Below, piece after piece: positions 1 through 8,067 of a stretch of 64,000 bases of DNA. The notes under the pieces are model-generated. The model was not told the DNA's origin and did not search any database. It saw only the letters and a list, made by a program, of their open reading frames with translations. A program made the translations under genes and the position numbers. Source of the DNA: Alteromonas aestuariivivens (GTDB taxonomy: Bacteria; Pseudomonadota; Gammaproteobacteria; Enterobacterales; Alteromonadaceae). The stretch lies in the NCBI RefSeq assembly GCF_003367475.1, contig NZ_QRHA01000006.1:62001-126000 (forward strand), given 5' to 3'. Numbering within the stretch: position 1 is the stretch's first letter; every line of letters begins with the position of its first letter.

Positions 1-183
1 GTCACTCCAAATCACTACGGTCAGTGACGTGGGCGTGGACACAAAAGACGCATGAACCCCCAAATAGTGAGCGACTTCGGTGAGAAATGCTTCCAGCCTG
101 AATGCCGGGGTACCGTATTTGTGCAGCATCTTACCCAGCTTCACGATGAATTTACGGATTTGAATGAATTCCTGGGTGTCCAC
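1..183 (-). CDS. Threonine/serine exporter family protein, N-terminal fragment (cut by window edge)
   Basis: Reading the minus strand in the frame ending at position 1 gives about 61 residues with the N-terminal signature of ThrE-type threonine/serine exporters (DUF1212): a helix leading to KMLHKYGTPAFRLE, then AFLTEVAHYLGV, then STPTSLTVVIW. In this family the AG/YGTxxxRxE helix and the TPT motif open a cytoplasmic domain that precedes the membrane helices. The frame has a stop at 247-249 and no ATG before residue 19, so I take GTG at 183-181, with GGAA about seven bases upstream. The rest lies outside the window. The family assignment rests on motif recall from a short piece, but the TPT motif is distinctive. 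Confidence 0.72.
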   Translation of the reverse strand, partial: MDTQEFIQIRKFIVKLGKMLHKYGTPAFRLEAFLTEVAHYLGVHASFVSTPTSLTVVIWSD

Positions 184-302
184 AGGTCGGTTCCAACTGA
201 ATTGACGAATATGTCGGGTGGTGAAAAGATGACCGAATTCTAGGGTCTAAACGCGCGTTGCGCAAACCACTTTTTTGTCGGTTTCGCATTAGCAAAAGTA
301 AT

Positions 303-331
303 TTAAAGCGCAGATGGGTTCTGCGCTTTAA
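303..331 (-). terminator. Hairpin terminator after the PepSY gene
   Basis: An 11-bp stem (TTAAAGCGCAG pairing with CTGCGCTTTAA) closes a 7-base loop ten bases past the PepSY stop codon. On the minus strand it is followed by ATTACTTTT, a moderate U-rich tail. It separates the iron genes from the exporter fragment. Confidence 0.6.
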
Positions 332-341
332 TGCTTCGGGT

Positions 342-1397
342 TCAGTGGGGCAAAGCTCCAGTTTTTTTGCGGTTAATAAAGTATAAGATGCCAGTAAGTG
401 GCAGCAGAATGAGTGCTAATCCGGCTAAAAGAACCATTACCAGCATTGGGGCACCGCCGATGGCTGCCACGTGCATTGGGTAAATGGTGTGTGAAAGGCG
501 GTTGCCCAGCACAGTGGTGCGTACATCTCTGAGTTCCAGCAATTCGCCATTTTGCGCATCGAAGGCCAGGTAGTTGCGGCCATTGGGATGCCATTCATCA
601 GGGTGCTTCAGGCGCATGCGGGATTTGTCCAGATACACCAGTCGAATGTCTGCTCCGGGCATCAGTTCCTGGGCTCGAGCAAATCGGCTTTGCCAGTCCA
701 GAGCGGGGGCGGGCGTGTTATCTGGCGTTGGCGTAGCGCTGCCGGCAAAAGGCAGCAAGCGGTTTAAAGTCTGATTAACAGGCTTGGCATACATAATGGC
801 GCTGCCTGTGGTTAACGACAGGGTAATGGGCAACCAGATTAGGACTCCGGTACTTCGGTGCAGCTGCCACAGAGTTTGCAGGCCGCGTTTGCTCCACGGG
901 CGGTGCCACCGAACCGCAAGATGACGGCGGCTGATTTGGTGCCGGGGCCACCAGCGTATCAGCCCGGTGACAATCAAAGCCAGGCTGGCCAGACCCAGCA
1001 GGCCGAGCAGTTTTTTGCCGGTATCACCAAGCGCCAGATGATGGTGAAGCTCAACCAGCCAGCTAATCAGATCACCATGCGGTTCACGTGTTAAAACCGG
1101 GCCGTCGGCGTTGAAGTACCAGTGAGTTTTGTCTGACGTAACCACCTCCAGCCAGGGGCGGTCTGCGGTTGGGAGATAAGCAAAGCCTTCTGATAAAGGG
1201 GAGGGGAGTGCATCCAGCAAGCTGGCACTTTGCGGGGGCGTGACTGGCTGCGGCAGTTGTAACTGGGCATACTGCCATTTCAGCAATGGCACTTTAAACA
1301 ACAGAACTGAGCCGGTTACTGCCATAAGCAGTAACCAGCCCGCCAAAATCAGGCCCAGCCACTTGTGCAGCGCACCGGACCAGTTGCGCAGTTTCAT
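342..1397 (-). CDS. PepSY-associated transmembrane protein, iron-linked (PiuB-like)
   Basis: A 351-residue inner-membrane protein of the PepSY-TM family. It begins with the typical LHKWLGLILAGWLLLMAVTG first helix (about residues 10-30). Further helices lie near 130-150, 185-205 and 310-340, and a periplasmic stretch follows the first helix. Conserved histidines occur in HKW, ELHHHLALG and LHRSTG. Members next to TonB receptors are thought to reduce or release ferric siderophore iron in the periplasm or inner membrane; that is family knowledge, not shown here. Its start lies four bases downstream of the TonB receptor stop, so the two form one operon under the Fur-box promoter at 3517-3545. 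A hairpin terminator follows at 303-331. Confidence 0.85.
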   Translation of the reverse strand: MKLRNWSGALHKWLGLILAGWLLLMAVTGSVLLFKVPLLKWQYAQLQLPQPVTPPQSASLLDALPSPLSEGFAYLPTADRPWLEVVTSDKTHWYFNADGPVLTREPHGDLISWLVELHHHLALGDTGKKLLGLLGLASLALIVTGLIRWWPRHQISRRHLAVRWHRPWSKRGLQTLWQLHRSTGVLIWLPITLSLTTGSAIMYAKPVNQTLNRLLPFAGSATPTPDNTPAPALDWQSRFARAQELMPGADIRLVYLDKSRMRLKHPDEWHPNGRNYLAFDAQNGELLELRDVRTTVLGNRLSHTIYPMHVAAIGGAPMLVMVLLAGLALILLPLTGILYFINRKKTGALPH

Positions 1398-1401
1398 TTA
1401 C

Positions 1402-3486
1402 TTACCAGTTGTAAAGCCAGTTAATGTTAACGGTGCGGCCGCGACCGGCAAAGTTGCGATTGTCGCCGCCAACGGTCTGGGCGTAGTAGGTAAAGTAGAA
1501 CTCATCGAGCAGGTTCTCAATTCCCAGCGAAAAGCTGCCAGCCGATTGAGTGTCCAGATTGATGCTGGTGCTCAGTAAGCCATAGCCGTCAAAGTTGTTG
1601 ATGGGGTTCTGGTTAGTGTCTACGCGCTCATCAAACAGCTGGCTCCATTGCAGACGGCTGGTGAGCATTGGAGTCCACTGCTGGTCCCAGAACAGGTTCA
1701 GCCGACGGGGTGCTATGTTGCGGCCGCCCAGCGACTGATCCACCACACCGTCGTTGTTGCTGTCGTATTCACCATTGGTATCGGCGTAGCTGAAACCTAC
1801 ACTGGCCTGGTGGTTAATTGCATAGGTCGCACTGGCTTCCAGGCCATCAATTTCGGTCTTTTCACGCATGACAGAGTAGATGCCTTCTGCATCGGCCGAC
1901 AGGCGCGCACCTAAATCCGAGTCGGAACGGAAATAGCTCAGATTCAGATTGAGTGATTTGCCGGCGTATTCTATTCCCACTTCCTGGTTGTCGGCGATGA
2001 CCGGCTGCAGGTCGAGGAAACTGCTGACACTCAGTCCGGGCTGGTTGATACCGCGTAACACCCGCCCTACATCCGGCATACTGAATCCTTCAGAATAGCT
2101 GGCAAATACCCGCCACTGATCATTGATGGCGTAGACCGCCCCCAGGTTGGGTAACAGATCGTTGAAAGAAGGCTCGCCGCCAGCCACAAAAGTGCTGTCG
2201 TAGGCAGCCAGGGTGACAAAATCATCCACCTTGAGTTTGCCGTACTCATAGCGCACGCCTGCGCTGAGGGTCAGGCCCTGGTGCTGGTATCGTGCCTGGG
2301 CATAGGGGGCCCAGTTGACAAACTCGGTGTCCGGTACCCATTTGCGGCCAGTTTGTGCCAGCTCCTGAAAGGTGGTGTCATTGAGGAAATCCACCCCGGC
2401 GCTAACGTCTATCGGGCTGCTGGCTACATTGCGCCAGTTCAGGGTAAGGCGCGACCCGTACTTACGCGAATCGTTACGGGACTGGTCGAAGATATTGTCG
2501 CCAAATGCCGGGTCCTGGAAGGTGGCGTAACGGCCACCGCCATACAGCGCGGAAAAGTCCTGCAGAAACAGCTGCCAGGTCAGGATGGCGCCGATAATAT
2601 CATCGTTTTGATAGGTCAGGCTGCTGGTGGTTACTTCGTTTTCCGGCGCTTCACCTTCGAGACCGCCTTTTACTGAAACTGCCGGAATGCCTTCTGCCCG
2701 GTCGCCATCAACGGAACCAAAATCGCCGTGCCCGGCCATATTGAAATGGTTGATCATCAGTTCGACGGACTGTGTGTTGTTGAACTGGTAGCCAAGTTTG
2801 CCGAACAGGTCATAACTGGTTGAGTCCATGGTGTCACCCTGTACGCCGTCCACCCCAATCAAATCGCCGTTACCGTCAACGTACACGCCAGTGTCCCTGG
2901 CCTGGGCTCCCAGCACCAGACGCCATTTGTCCTGGCTGTGGGTTAGCAGGTAGCCGGTTTGATAGGACATGCCGTCAGAGCTGTTGCTGGTGGGGGCCAT
3001 CACACCAGCGGTAACCTGCTGGGAAGTGCCCTGCTCAGCAGACTTGGTTACGATATTGATGATACCACCACTGGCACCCATGCCCTGGATGGCGCTGGCG
3101 CCGTGGATAACCTCGACTCGCTCAATCATGAAAGGGTCAATGGTATAAGCTGCGCGGGAACCGTTGCGCAGAGGGTTTGACTGGGGAACGCCGTCTATCA
3201 GGTACAGAGGCTCCCGTCCTCGCAGGGTTTCACCCGCGCTGGTGAGTTTTTGCCGAGAGGGTGAGAATGCCGGGATCATGTTACCCAGTATATCCGACAG
3301 TGACTGACTGACGTTCAGTTGCTGGCGAATGTCATCGCCGCTGATAACCGTAATGGTCGATGGAATGGCGCTTTGCGCAATCGGCGCGCGCGTTGCAGTA
3401 ATTTCAATAACCTCAATGGCTTGTTGAGCGTATGCCGGTGCAGTGAGTGTGGCGGCAATCAGAGCAGTGCGAGTTGAATTCAGCAT
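1402..3486 (-). CDS. TonB-dependent siderophore receptor
   Basis: Outer-membrane receptor of 694 residues. I place the start at ATG 3486-3484, preceded by GGAAAG, because it gives a clean signal peptide ending APAYAQ; the frame stays open further upstream. Residues about 25-150 are the plug domain, with a TonB-box-like EVIEITATR, LYLIDGVP, IERVEVIHG and GIINIVTK. The remainder is a beta-barrel that ends in an aromatic residue (NINWLYNW). The plug and C-terminal GRGRTV pattern resemble hydroxamate-type receptors such as IutA, but the ligand cannot be read from sequence. The promoter carries a near-perfect Fur box, so iron repression is very likely. The PepSY membrane protein follows directly. 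Confidence 0.9.
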   Translation of the reverse strand: MLNSTRTALIAATLTAPAYAQQAIEVIEITATRAPIAQSAIPSTITVISGDDIRQQLNVSQSLSDILGNMIPAFSPSRQKLTSAGETLRGREPLYLIDGVPQSNPLRNGSRAAYTIDPFMIERVEVIHGASAIQGMGASGGIINIVTKSAEQGTSQQVTAGVMAPTSNSSDGMSYQTGYLLTHSQDKWRLVLGAQARDTGVYVDGNGDLIGVDGVQGDTMDSTSYDLFGKLGYQFNNTQSVELMINHFNMAGHGDFGSVDGDRAEGIPAVSVKGGLEGEAPENEVTTSSLTYQNDDIIGAILTWQLFLQDFSALYGGGRYATFQDPAFGDNIFDQSRNDSRKYGSRLTLNWRNVASSPIDVSAGVDFLNDTTFQELAQTGRKWVPDTEFVNWAPYAQARYQHQGLTLSAGVRYEYGKLKVDDFVTLAAYDSTFVAGGEPSFNDLLPNLGAVYAINDQWRVFASYSEGFSMPDVGRVLRGINQPGLSVSSFLDLQPVIADNQEVGIEYAGKSLNLNLSYFRSDSDLGARLSADAEGIYSVMREKTEIDGLEASATYAINHQASVGFSYADTNGEYDSNNDGVVDQSLGGRNIAPRRLNLFWDQQWTPMLTSRLQWSQLFDERVDTNQNPINNFDGYGLLSTSINLDTQSAGSFSLGIENLLDEFYFTYYAQTVGGDNRNFAGRGRTVNINWLYNW

Positions 3487-3515
3487 GACTTTCCAAGTTC
3501 TTGTTTGAATATGCA

Positions 3516-3535
3516 AATGATAATGATTATCAATT
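3516..3535 (-). promoter_or_regulatory. Fur box
   Basis: TGATAATGATTATCA (3518-3532) matches the core of the classical Fur consensus GATAATGATAATCATTATC, with A/T-rich flanks. It covers the -10 element and spacer of the TonB receptor promoter, as expected for iron-dependent repression. The divergent MFS gene is close enough to be affected too, but its -10 element lies about 70 bases away. Confidence 0.85.
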
Positions 3536-3545
3536 GCGCATTCAA
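3517..3545 (-). promoter_or_regulatory. Sigma-70 promoter of the TonB receptor operon
   Basis: On the minus strand TTGAAT (3545-3540) and TATCAT (3522-3517) are separated by exactly 17 bases. The Fur box overlaps the spacer and the -10 element. The -10 is about 30 bases upstream of the start codon. Confidence 0.6.
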
Positions 3546-3651
3546 GTGGAAAATTGTTCTTTTGATTGTGCCTAATTTGAAAAGGCGTACAGATGAATGC
3601 TCTATACTGAAGTTTCTTAAGGTTGTGACTCGCCAAATTTAAGGAATGAAT

Positions 3652-4977
3652 ATGCGCAGTGCCGTGCTTGCTCAAGTGCAGGATCAGCTCAACAACAGTG
3701 AGATCACCCCGACCCAGTGGGTCGTTTTTCTGATTGCATTTCTGCTCAATGTACTGGACGGTTTTGATGTGGTTGCCATGTCTGTGGCTCTGCCATCTCT
3801 TACGGCAGAGTGGCAGATTTCCCCTACCCAGAAAGGCTACATTCTGAGTGCGGCACTGGTTGGTATGACGTTAGGTGCCATGCTGCTGGCACCACTGGCA
3901 GACGCCTATGGGCGCCGCAGGCTGATATTGTTTGCCACTGTAAATACCGCATTGTCTTTGTTGCTCACTGGCCTGATCCCGGAATCTGTAACTTTGCTTA
4001 TTGTGGTGCGATTTTTATCCGGGATAGGTATCGGTGTGATTTTTGCGAACACGGCAGCGATCGGCAGCGAGTTTGCGCCCCAGCGGCTGCGCAGTGCGGC
4101 GGTTACTTTCATTATCATGGGTTACCCTTTCGGTGCCATGCTGGCGGGCCCGCTGGCGAATGCGATTATTCCCGTCCAGGGTTGGCAGATGCTGTTTATC
4201 TATGGCGGCCTCGTTACGATGCTGATGGCTGTATTTATTTACTGGGGTTTGCCTGAGTCGGTCGAATATCTGGCTTCAAGCCGTCTTAATGAACAAAAGC
4301 GTCTGTTACTTATAAACCGGGTTCTTCAGCGAATGCGGTGCGCACCATTGCATTCGCTGCCTCCCGCTGAGATTGGCGAATCCAAAGCGGGGCATGTGCG
4401 GAATCTGTTTGAGCAGGGCTTAACCGCAACTACACTGCGTATCTGGGCAATCTACTTTATGGGTTTTTTGTCGGTTTATTTTCTGCTTTCCTGGATCCCC
4501 ACTCTGTTCGTAAATAGCGGTTTTTCCCGCAGAGAAGGCATTGAGGCCCTGACCATGCACAACCTGGGCGCGGTTGCAGGAATTCTGGTGATTGGCCTGC
4601 TCAGTACCAAAATGGCACTGGTACGCCCTGTGTGTGGGTATTTTGCCGGAGCGGCCATGCTGATGGGCTTGTTGTATCTGCAGCAGCCCCGTGATTTGTA
4701 TCTGCTCAACGGGATGATCTTTGGAGTCGGTTTTTTGCTGCAGGGTGCCTTTGCAGCCATGTATGCGGTGGCAGCCCGTGCCTATCCGGCTGGAGTGCGG
4801 GCGACAGGGCTTGGCTGGGGTGCGGGACTTGGCCGGACAGGCGCAATTCTTTCACCGGTTGTGGCGGGCTATCTGGTCAATACTCAATGGACCATGTATC
4901 AACTGTTCCTGCTATTTGCCGTACCTTTGTTACTGGCGGGGCTGCTGGTTCTCAAGGTGCGCCCCTTTGACACATAG
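3652..4977 (+). CDS. MFS transporter, aromatic acid:H+ symporter-like family
   Basis: A 441-residue, 12-helix permease. The first helix contains LNVLDGFDVVAMSVALPSL, the DGFD-type motif typical of AAHS-family carriers such as PcaK and BenK. The loop between helices 2 and 3 has the MFS signature (APLADAYGRRR). Near the C-terminus PAGVRATGLGW is another AAHS-like motif. ATG 3652 is preferred because AAGGA at 3641-3645 lies six bases upstream; ATG 3646 abuts the SD and is a poor start. A TATACT -10 hexamer sits at 3603-3608. The gene is divergent from the TonB receptor and convergent with uxuB. The substrate is unknown: an aromatic acid or another organic anion, including a uronate, is possible. 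Confidence 0.8.
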   Translation: MRSAVLAQVQDQLNNSEITPTQWVVFLIAFLLNVLDGFDVVAMSVALPSLTAEWQISPTQKGYILSAALVGMTLGAMLLAPLADAYGRRRLILFATVNTALSLLLTGLIPESVTLLIVVRFLSGIGIGVIFANTAAIGSEFAPQRLRSAAVTFIIMGYPFGAMLAGPLANAIIPVQGWQMLFIYGGLVTMLMAVFIYWGLPESVEYLASSRLNEQKRLLLINRVLQRMRCAPLHSLPPAEIGESKAGHVRNLFEQGLTATTLRIWAIYFMGFLSVYFLLSWIPTLFVNSGFSRREGIEALTMHNLGAVAGILVIGLLSTKMALVRPVCGYFAGAAMLMGLLYLQQPRDLYLLNGMIFGVGFLLQGAFAAMYAVAARAYPAGVRATGLGWGAGLGRTGAILSPVVAGYLVNTQWTMYQLFLLFAVPLLLAGLLVLKVRPFDT

Positions 4978-5062
4978 CAAGGGGCGCACTTTCGTAGCGT
5001 TCAGATTTATCCTGCTGGTTTACAGTTAATACGATGTCGCTACCTCAGGAATACTGCTCGCA

Positions 5063-6523
5063 TCAAAGCGCTACCAGGCAATCATTCAGGTTGTCACCAG
5101 TGATTTCTGAAAGGCGTCGAAGCTGTTGAATTACAGACTCGCGAAATGCGCCATTCTCGCTCAATTCAGCAAAAACCTGCTCCAAATCAAGGATGCGGTT
5201 GGCCAGCTCTTCTGTCTCGCCCTGATGCTTTACGGCCAATCCGGTCAGTGTTTCAGACATGGGGTCGGTGAGTGTTGCTCCCTGCTTAATCTGCCGGGCG
5301 ATAAACAGGATCCAGGCAGCAATGGGTACACACAGCTTCTGAATGCTTCTCCCTGCTGTAAGGTTGTCGCGAATGGTGTTGAGAATGCGTACGGGCAGTT
5401 TTTGCGAGCCGTCCCAAGCAATTTGTGCCAGCAGGTGCCTTATGTGTGGGTTGTGGTAACGCTGGATAATGGCTTGAGCATACGCGTCCAGATCAATCTG
5501 GCCCACAGCCTGGATGGACGGCAGAATTTCTTCTTTGAGCAGCGAACTAATGAAGCCTTCGATGGCAGGCTGGCTAATGGCACTGTAAACGGTGTCCAGC
5601 CCTGCAAGGCTTCCCACGTAAGCGAGGGTGGAATGAGTGCCATTCAGAATGCGCAGTTTGGCTTTTTCAAACAGGCTGACGTCACTGGTAAAGGTGACGC
5701 CCACTTTGTCCCACGCTGGCCGCGGGCCGCTGAATTTATCTTCGATGACCCATTGGGCAAAGGCTTCCCGTTGAATTGGCCATGCATCGCTGAGGCCTGT
5801 CTGAGCTTCGGCCAGTTGCAGCAAGGCTTCGTCGCTTGCCGGAGTGATGCTGTCAACCATGGTGTTGGGAAAGCAGATGTTCTGCCCAATCCACTCAGCC
5901 AGGCTCGCATTGGAACAGGCGACAAAGCTGATTACCGCGTCACGCAGTTTGCTGCCATTGTCCGAAAGGTTATCGCAGCTGATGATGGTGATAGGTGGTA
6001 AACCGCTCTGTTGCCGCAGTCTCAGTGCTTCGGCCAGCAAACCAATGGCGGAGACCGGAATGCTTGGGTTCTTGAGGTCGGCAACGATATCTGGGTTGGA
6101 AAAATCCAGTGTGCCATTGCTGTTCAGGCAATAGCCTTTTTCTGTAATGGTCAGCGAAACGATAAAGGTCTCTGGACTGCACAGGCAAGCCATCACTTCT
6201 TCACGGTCCTCATCCAGCACCAGCACGTCATCTATCGCGCCTACGATCCGGGTGTAGGGCTCCTCATCCAGAATCACTAGAGAATACAGGTTGTCCTGCG
6301 AAGCCAGTTTTTCCTTCAATGAACGGCTGCGCATGGATACCGCTTTAATACGCCAGTTGCCACCATAAGCCATTGCAAGCTCTGTATACACCGCCTGGTG
6401 ACCACGGTGAAACGCTCCCGGCCCAATGTGCACAATGCCACAGCCGGTGGTTGCGAGGTTGTAGGGCGGTAGCTTTACCGCTTTATTCACCTGGGCTAAC
6501 GAATTCAGGTTTAATTTCGTCAT
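5063..6523 (-). CDS. uxuB: D-mannonate oxidoreductase (fructuronate reductase)
   Basis: A 486-residue polyol-specific long-chain dehydrogenase of the mannitol dehydrogenase family, the same length as E. coli UxuB. It would reduce D-fructuronate to D-mannonate with NADH in the cytosol. Residues about 28-42 hold the nucleotide-binding GIVHIGPGAFHRGH segment. The family's catalytic signature is AKLRILNGTHS, with the active-site Lys, the Asn six residues on and the nearby His. It lies six bases downstream of uxaC, so it is the second gene of the uronate operon. Tagaturonate reductase (UxaB) is a related alternative, but the N-terminal segment and uxaC pairing fit UxuB better. Confidence 0.85.
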   Translation of the reverse strand: MTKLNLNSLAQVNKAVKLPPYNLATTGCGIVHIGPGAFHRGHQAVYTELAMAYGGNWRIKAVSMRSRSLKEKLASQDNLYSLVILDEEPYTRIVGAIDDVLVLDEDREEVMACLCSPETFIVSLTITEKGYCLNSNGTLDFSNPDIVADLKNPSIPVSAIGLLAEALRLRQQSGLPPITIISCDNLSDNGSKLRDAVISFVACSNASLAEWIGQNICFPNTMVDSITPASDEALLQLAEAQTGLSDAWPIQREAFAQWVIEDKFSGPRPAWDKVGVTFTSDVSLFEKAKLRILNGTHSTLAYVGSLAGLDTVYSAISQPAIEGFISSLLKEEILPSIQAVGQIDLDAYAQAIIQRYHNPHIRHLLAQIAWDGSQKLPVRILNTIRDNLTAGRSIQKLCVPIAAWILFIARQIKQGATLTDPMSETLTGLAVKHQGETEELANRILDLEQVFAELSENGAFRESVIQQLRRLSEITGDNLNDCLVAL

Positions 6524-6529
6524 ACAGAA

Positions 6530-7945
6530 TTACCCCAGCTTGTAGGCTTGCTTGGCCAGTTTGTAGGTGAGCTGAACGGCCAGCTCGGCAGCTTCCTGTT
6601 CACTGAGGCGGTGTTCCACCACCAGTTGGGCCAGAAAGCGGCAATCAATGCGGCGGGCGACGTCGTGGCGGGCGGGTATCGACAAAAACGCACGGGTATC
6701 ATCGTTAAACCCTACCGTATTGTAGAAACCGGCGGTTTCGGTTACCTGGTGACGAAACCTGAGCATCCCTTCCGGGCTGTCGTGGAACCACCATGCCGGG
6801 CCGAGTTTCAGGCTCGGGTAATGGCCCGCCAGAGGCGCCAGTTCCCGGGCATAAACGGTTTCGTCCAAGGTGAACAGTATTATGCTGAGGCCGGGCTCGT
6901 TCCCGTATTTGTTGAGCAATGGCCTGAGCCCGTTGACGTAATCGGTCTGCATAGGGATGTCATGCCCTTTATCGCGGCCAAACTGGGCAAACAGGGGCTG
7001 GTTGTGATTGCGAAATGACCCTGGATGGATCTGCATCACCATGCCGTCTTCCACGCTCATGCCGGCAAGTTCGGTGAGCATCTGGGCACGAAACAATTCC
7101 TGTTCTTCGGCACCGGACTCGCCGCTGATGACCCTGGCATAAAGCGCCTCGCACTGGCTTGCAGAGAGGTCGGCGGTAGCGGCGGTCGGGTGGCCATGAT
7201 CCGTGGCGGTAGCACCGTGCTGGCGAAACACTTCACGGCGCTTTCTGAGGGCATTCAGGTAGCCTTGCCAGGTTTGGGTGTCTTCGCCGGTCAGTTCGCC
7301 AAGTGCTGCGATGTTGGCAACGAAATCTTCTCGTGAGGCATCAACCACATCGTCGGGGCGGAATGTGGTTATTACCCGCTTATCCCACCCTGTGCCCTTG
7401 AGGGTGCCGTGATGGGTCAGCGGGTCCAGCGCACCTTCAGTGGTGGCAATAACCTCGATATTAAAGCGATCCATCAGTGCGCGGGGTTTGAACCCGGGTT
7501 TTGCCAGTTCGGCGGTTATGTGATCGTAATAAGCCATGGCATTGCCAGAGCAGAGCATGTCTGTAAGCCCGAAAACCTGTTTGAATACCGTATCGAGCCA
7601 CAACCTCGAAGGGGTTGCGGCAAACAGGTAGTAGTGATCGGCGAACAGCTGCCAGATTTTTTTCGGGTCGCGCTCGGTGTTTCCGCCGTCCCAGCGCGGA
7701 ATGCCGAGGCTTTCCAGTGCTATACCCTGGCTGTAGAGCATGCGAAACACGTAATGGTCGGGGGTAATGAGCAGTTCGGTAGCGTTGCCAAAATTGTTGT
7801 CATAGGCAAACCAGCGGGGGTCTGTATGGCCGTGGGGGCTTATTATCGGCAGGTTGCATACCGACTGATACAGTGCCCTGGCGATAGCCCGGGTTTTTTC
7901 CTCAACCGGAAACAGACGGTCATCATGAAGTAATATTGGGTGCAT
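6530..7945 (-). CDS. uxaC: Glucuronate (uronate) isomerase
   Basis: A 471-residue protein matching the UxaC family over its full length (E. coli about 470). It isomerises D-glucuronate to D-fructuronate and D-galacturonate to D-tagaturonate. Family landmarks are ISPHGHTDPRWFA near the N-terminus (the His-x-His metal site), the RMLYSQGI segment, QIHPGSFRNHN, and GFNDDTRAFLSIPARHD near the end. It leads the uxaC-uxuB operon. The upstream region has a promoter whose spacer holds a 14-bp palindrome, likely bound by the adjacent LacI regulator. No uxuA or kdgK is present in the window, so later steps must be encoded elsewhere. Confidence 0.92.
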   Translation of the reverse strand: MHPILLHDDRLFPVEEKTRAIARALYQSVCNLPIISPHGHTDPRWFAYDNNFGNATELLITPDHYVFRMLYSQGIALESLGIPRWDGGNTERDPKKIWQLFADHYYLFAATPSRLWLDTVFKQVFGLTDMLCSGNAMAYYDHITAELAKPGFKPRALMDRFNIEVIATTEGALDPLTHHGTLKGTGWDKRVITTFRPDDVVDASREDFVANIAALGELTGEDTQTWQGYLNALRKRREVFRQHGATATDHGHPTAATADLSASQCEALYARVISGESGAEEQELFRAQMLTELAGMSVEDGMVMQIHPGSFRNHNQPLFAQFGRDKGHDIPMQTDYVNGLRPLLNKYGNEPGLSIILFTLDETVYARELAPLAGHYPSLKLGPAWWFHDSPEGMLRFRHQVTETAGFYNTVGFNDDTRAFLSIPARHDVARRIDCRFLAQLVVEHRLSEQEAAELAVQLTYKLAKQAYKLG

Positions 7946-8002
7946 AGTACTCTCTGGCTTTGCGAAGGATCTGCGCTTTCAGTGCGACTAAAGTTAACCC
8001 TA

Positions 8003-8031
8003 TTTTTACATCATTGCCACCGGTGGCACAA
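8003..8031 (-). promoter_or_regulatory. Promoter of uxaC-uxuB
   Basis: On the minus strand TTGTGC (8031-8026) and TAAAAA (8008-8003) are spaced by 17 bases. The LacI-type operator palindrome fills the spacer and overlaps the -35, so binding there would block RNA polymerase. Confidence 0.45.
8015..8028. promoter_or_regulatory. LacI-family operator palindrome
   Basis: TGCCACCGGTGGCA is a perfect 14-bp palindrome with a central CG, the shape of operators bound by LacI-family dimers. It lies between the lacI-type gene stop (8068) and the uxaC start (7945), so the neighbouring regulator is the natural candidate to bind it. Confidence 0.7.
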
Positions 8032-8067
8032 GTCGGGGGATCGTAAATATTTTTGACTCCACTGGCT

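Noticed and set aside
52..243. Plus-strand reading frame of 63 codons at the left edge
   Set aside because: It lies opposite the ThrE-like minus-strand frame, which has family motifs; the plus-strand product shows none.
3487..3675. Longer N-terminus for the TonB receptor
   Set aside because: The extra 63 residues precede a good signal peptide and span the Fur box and promoter, so they are not translated.
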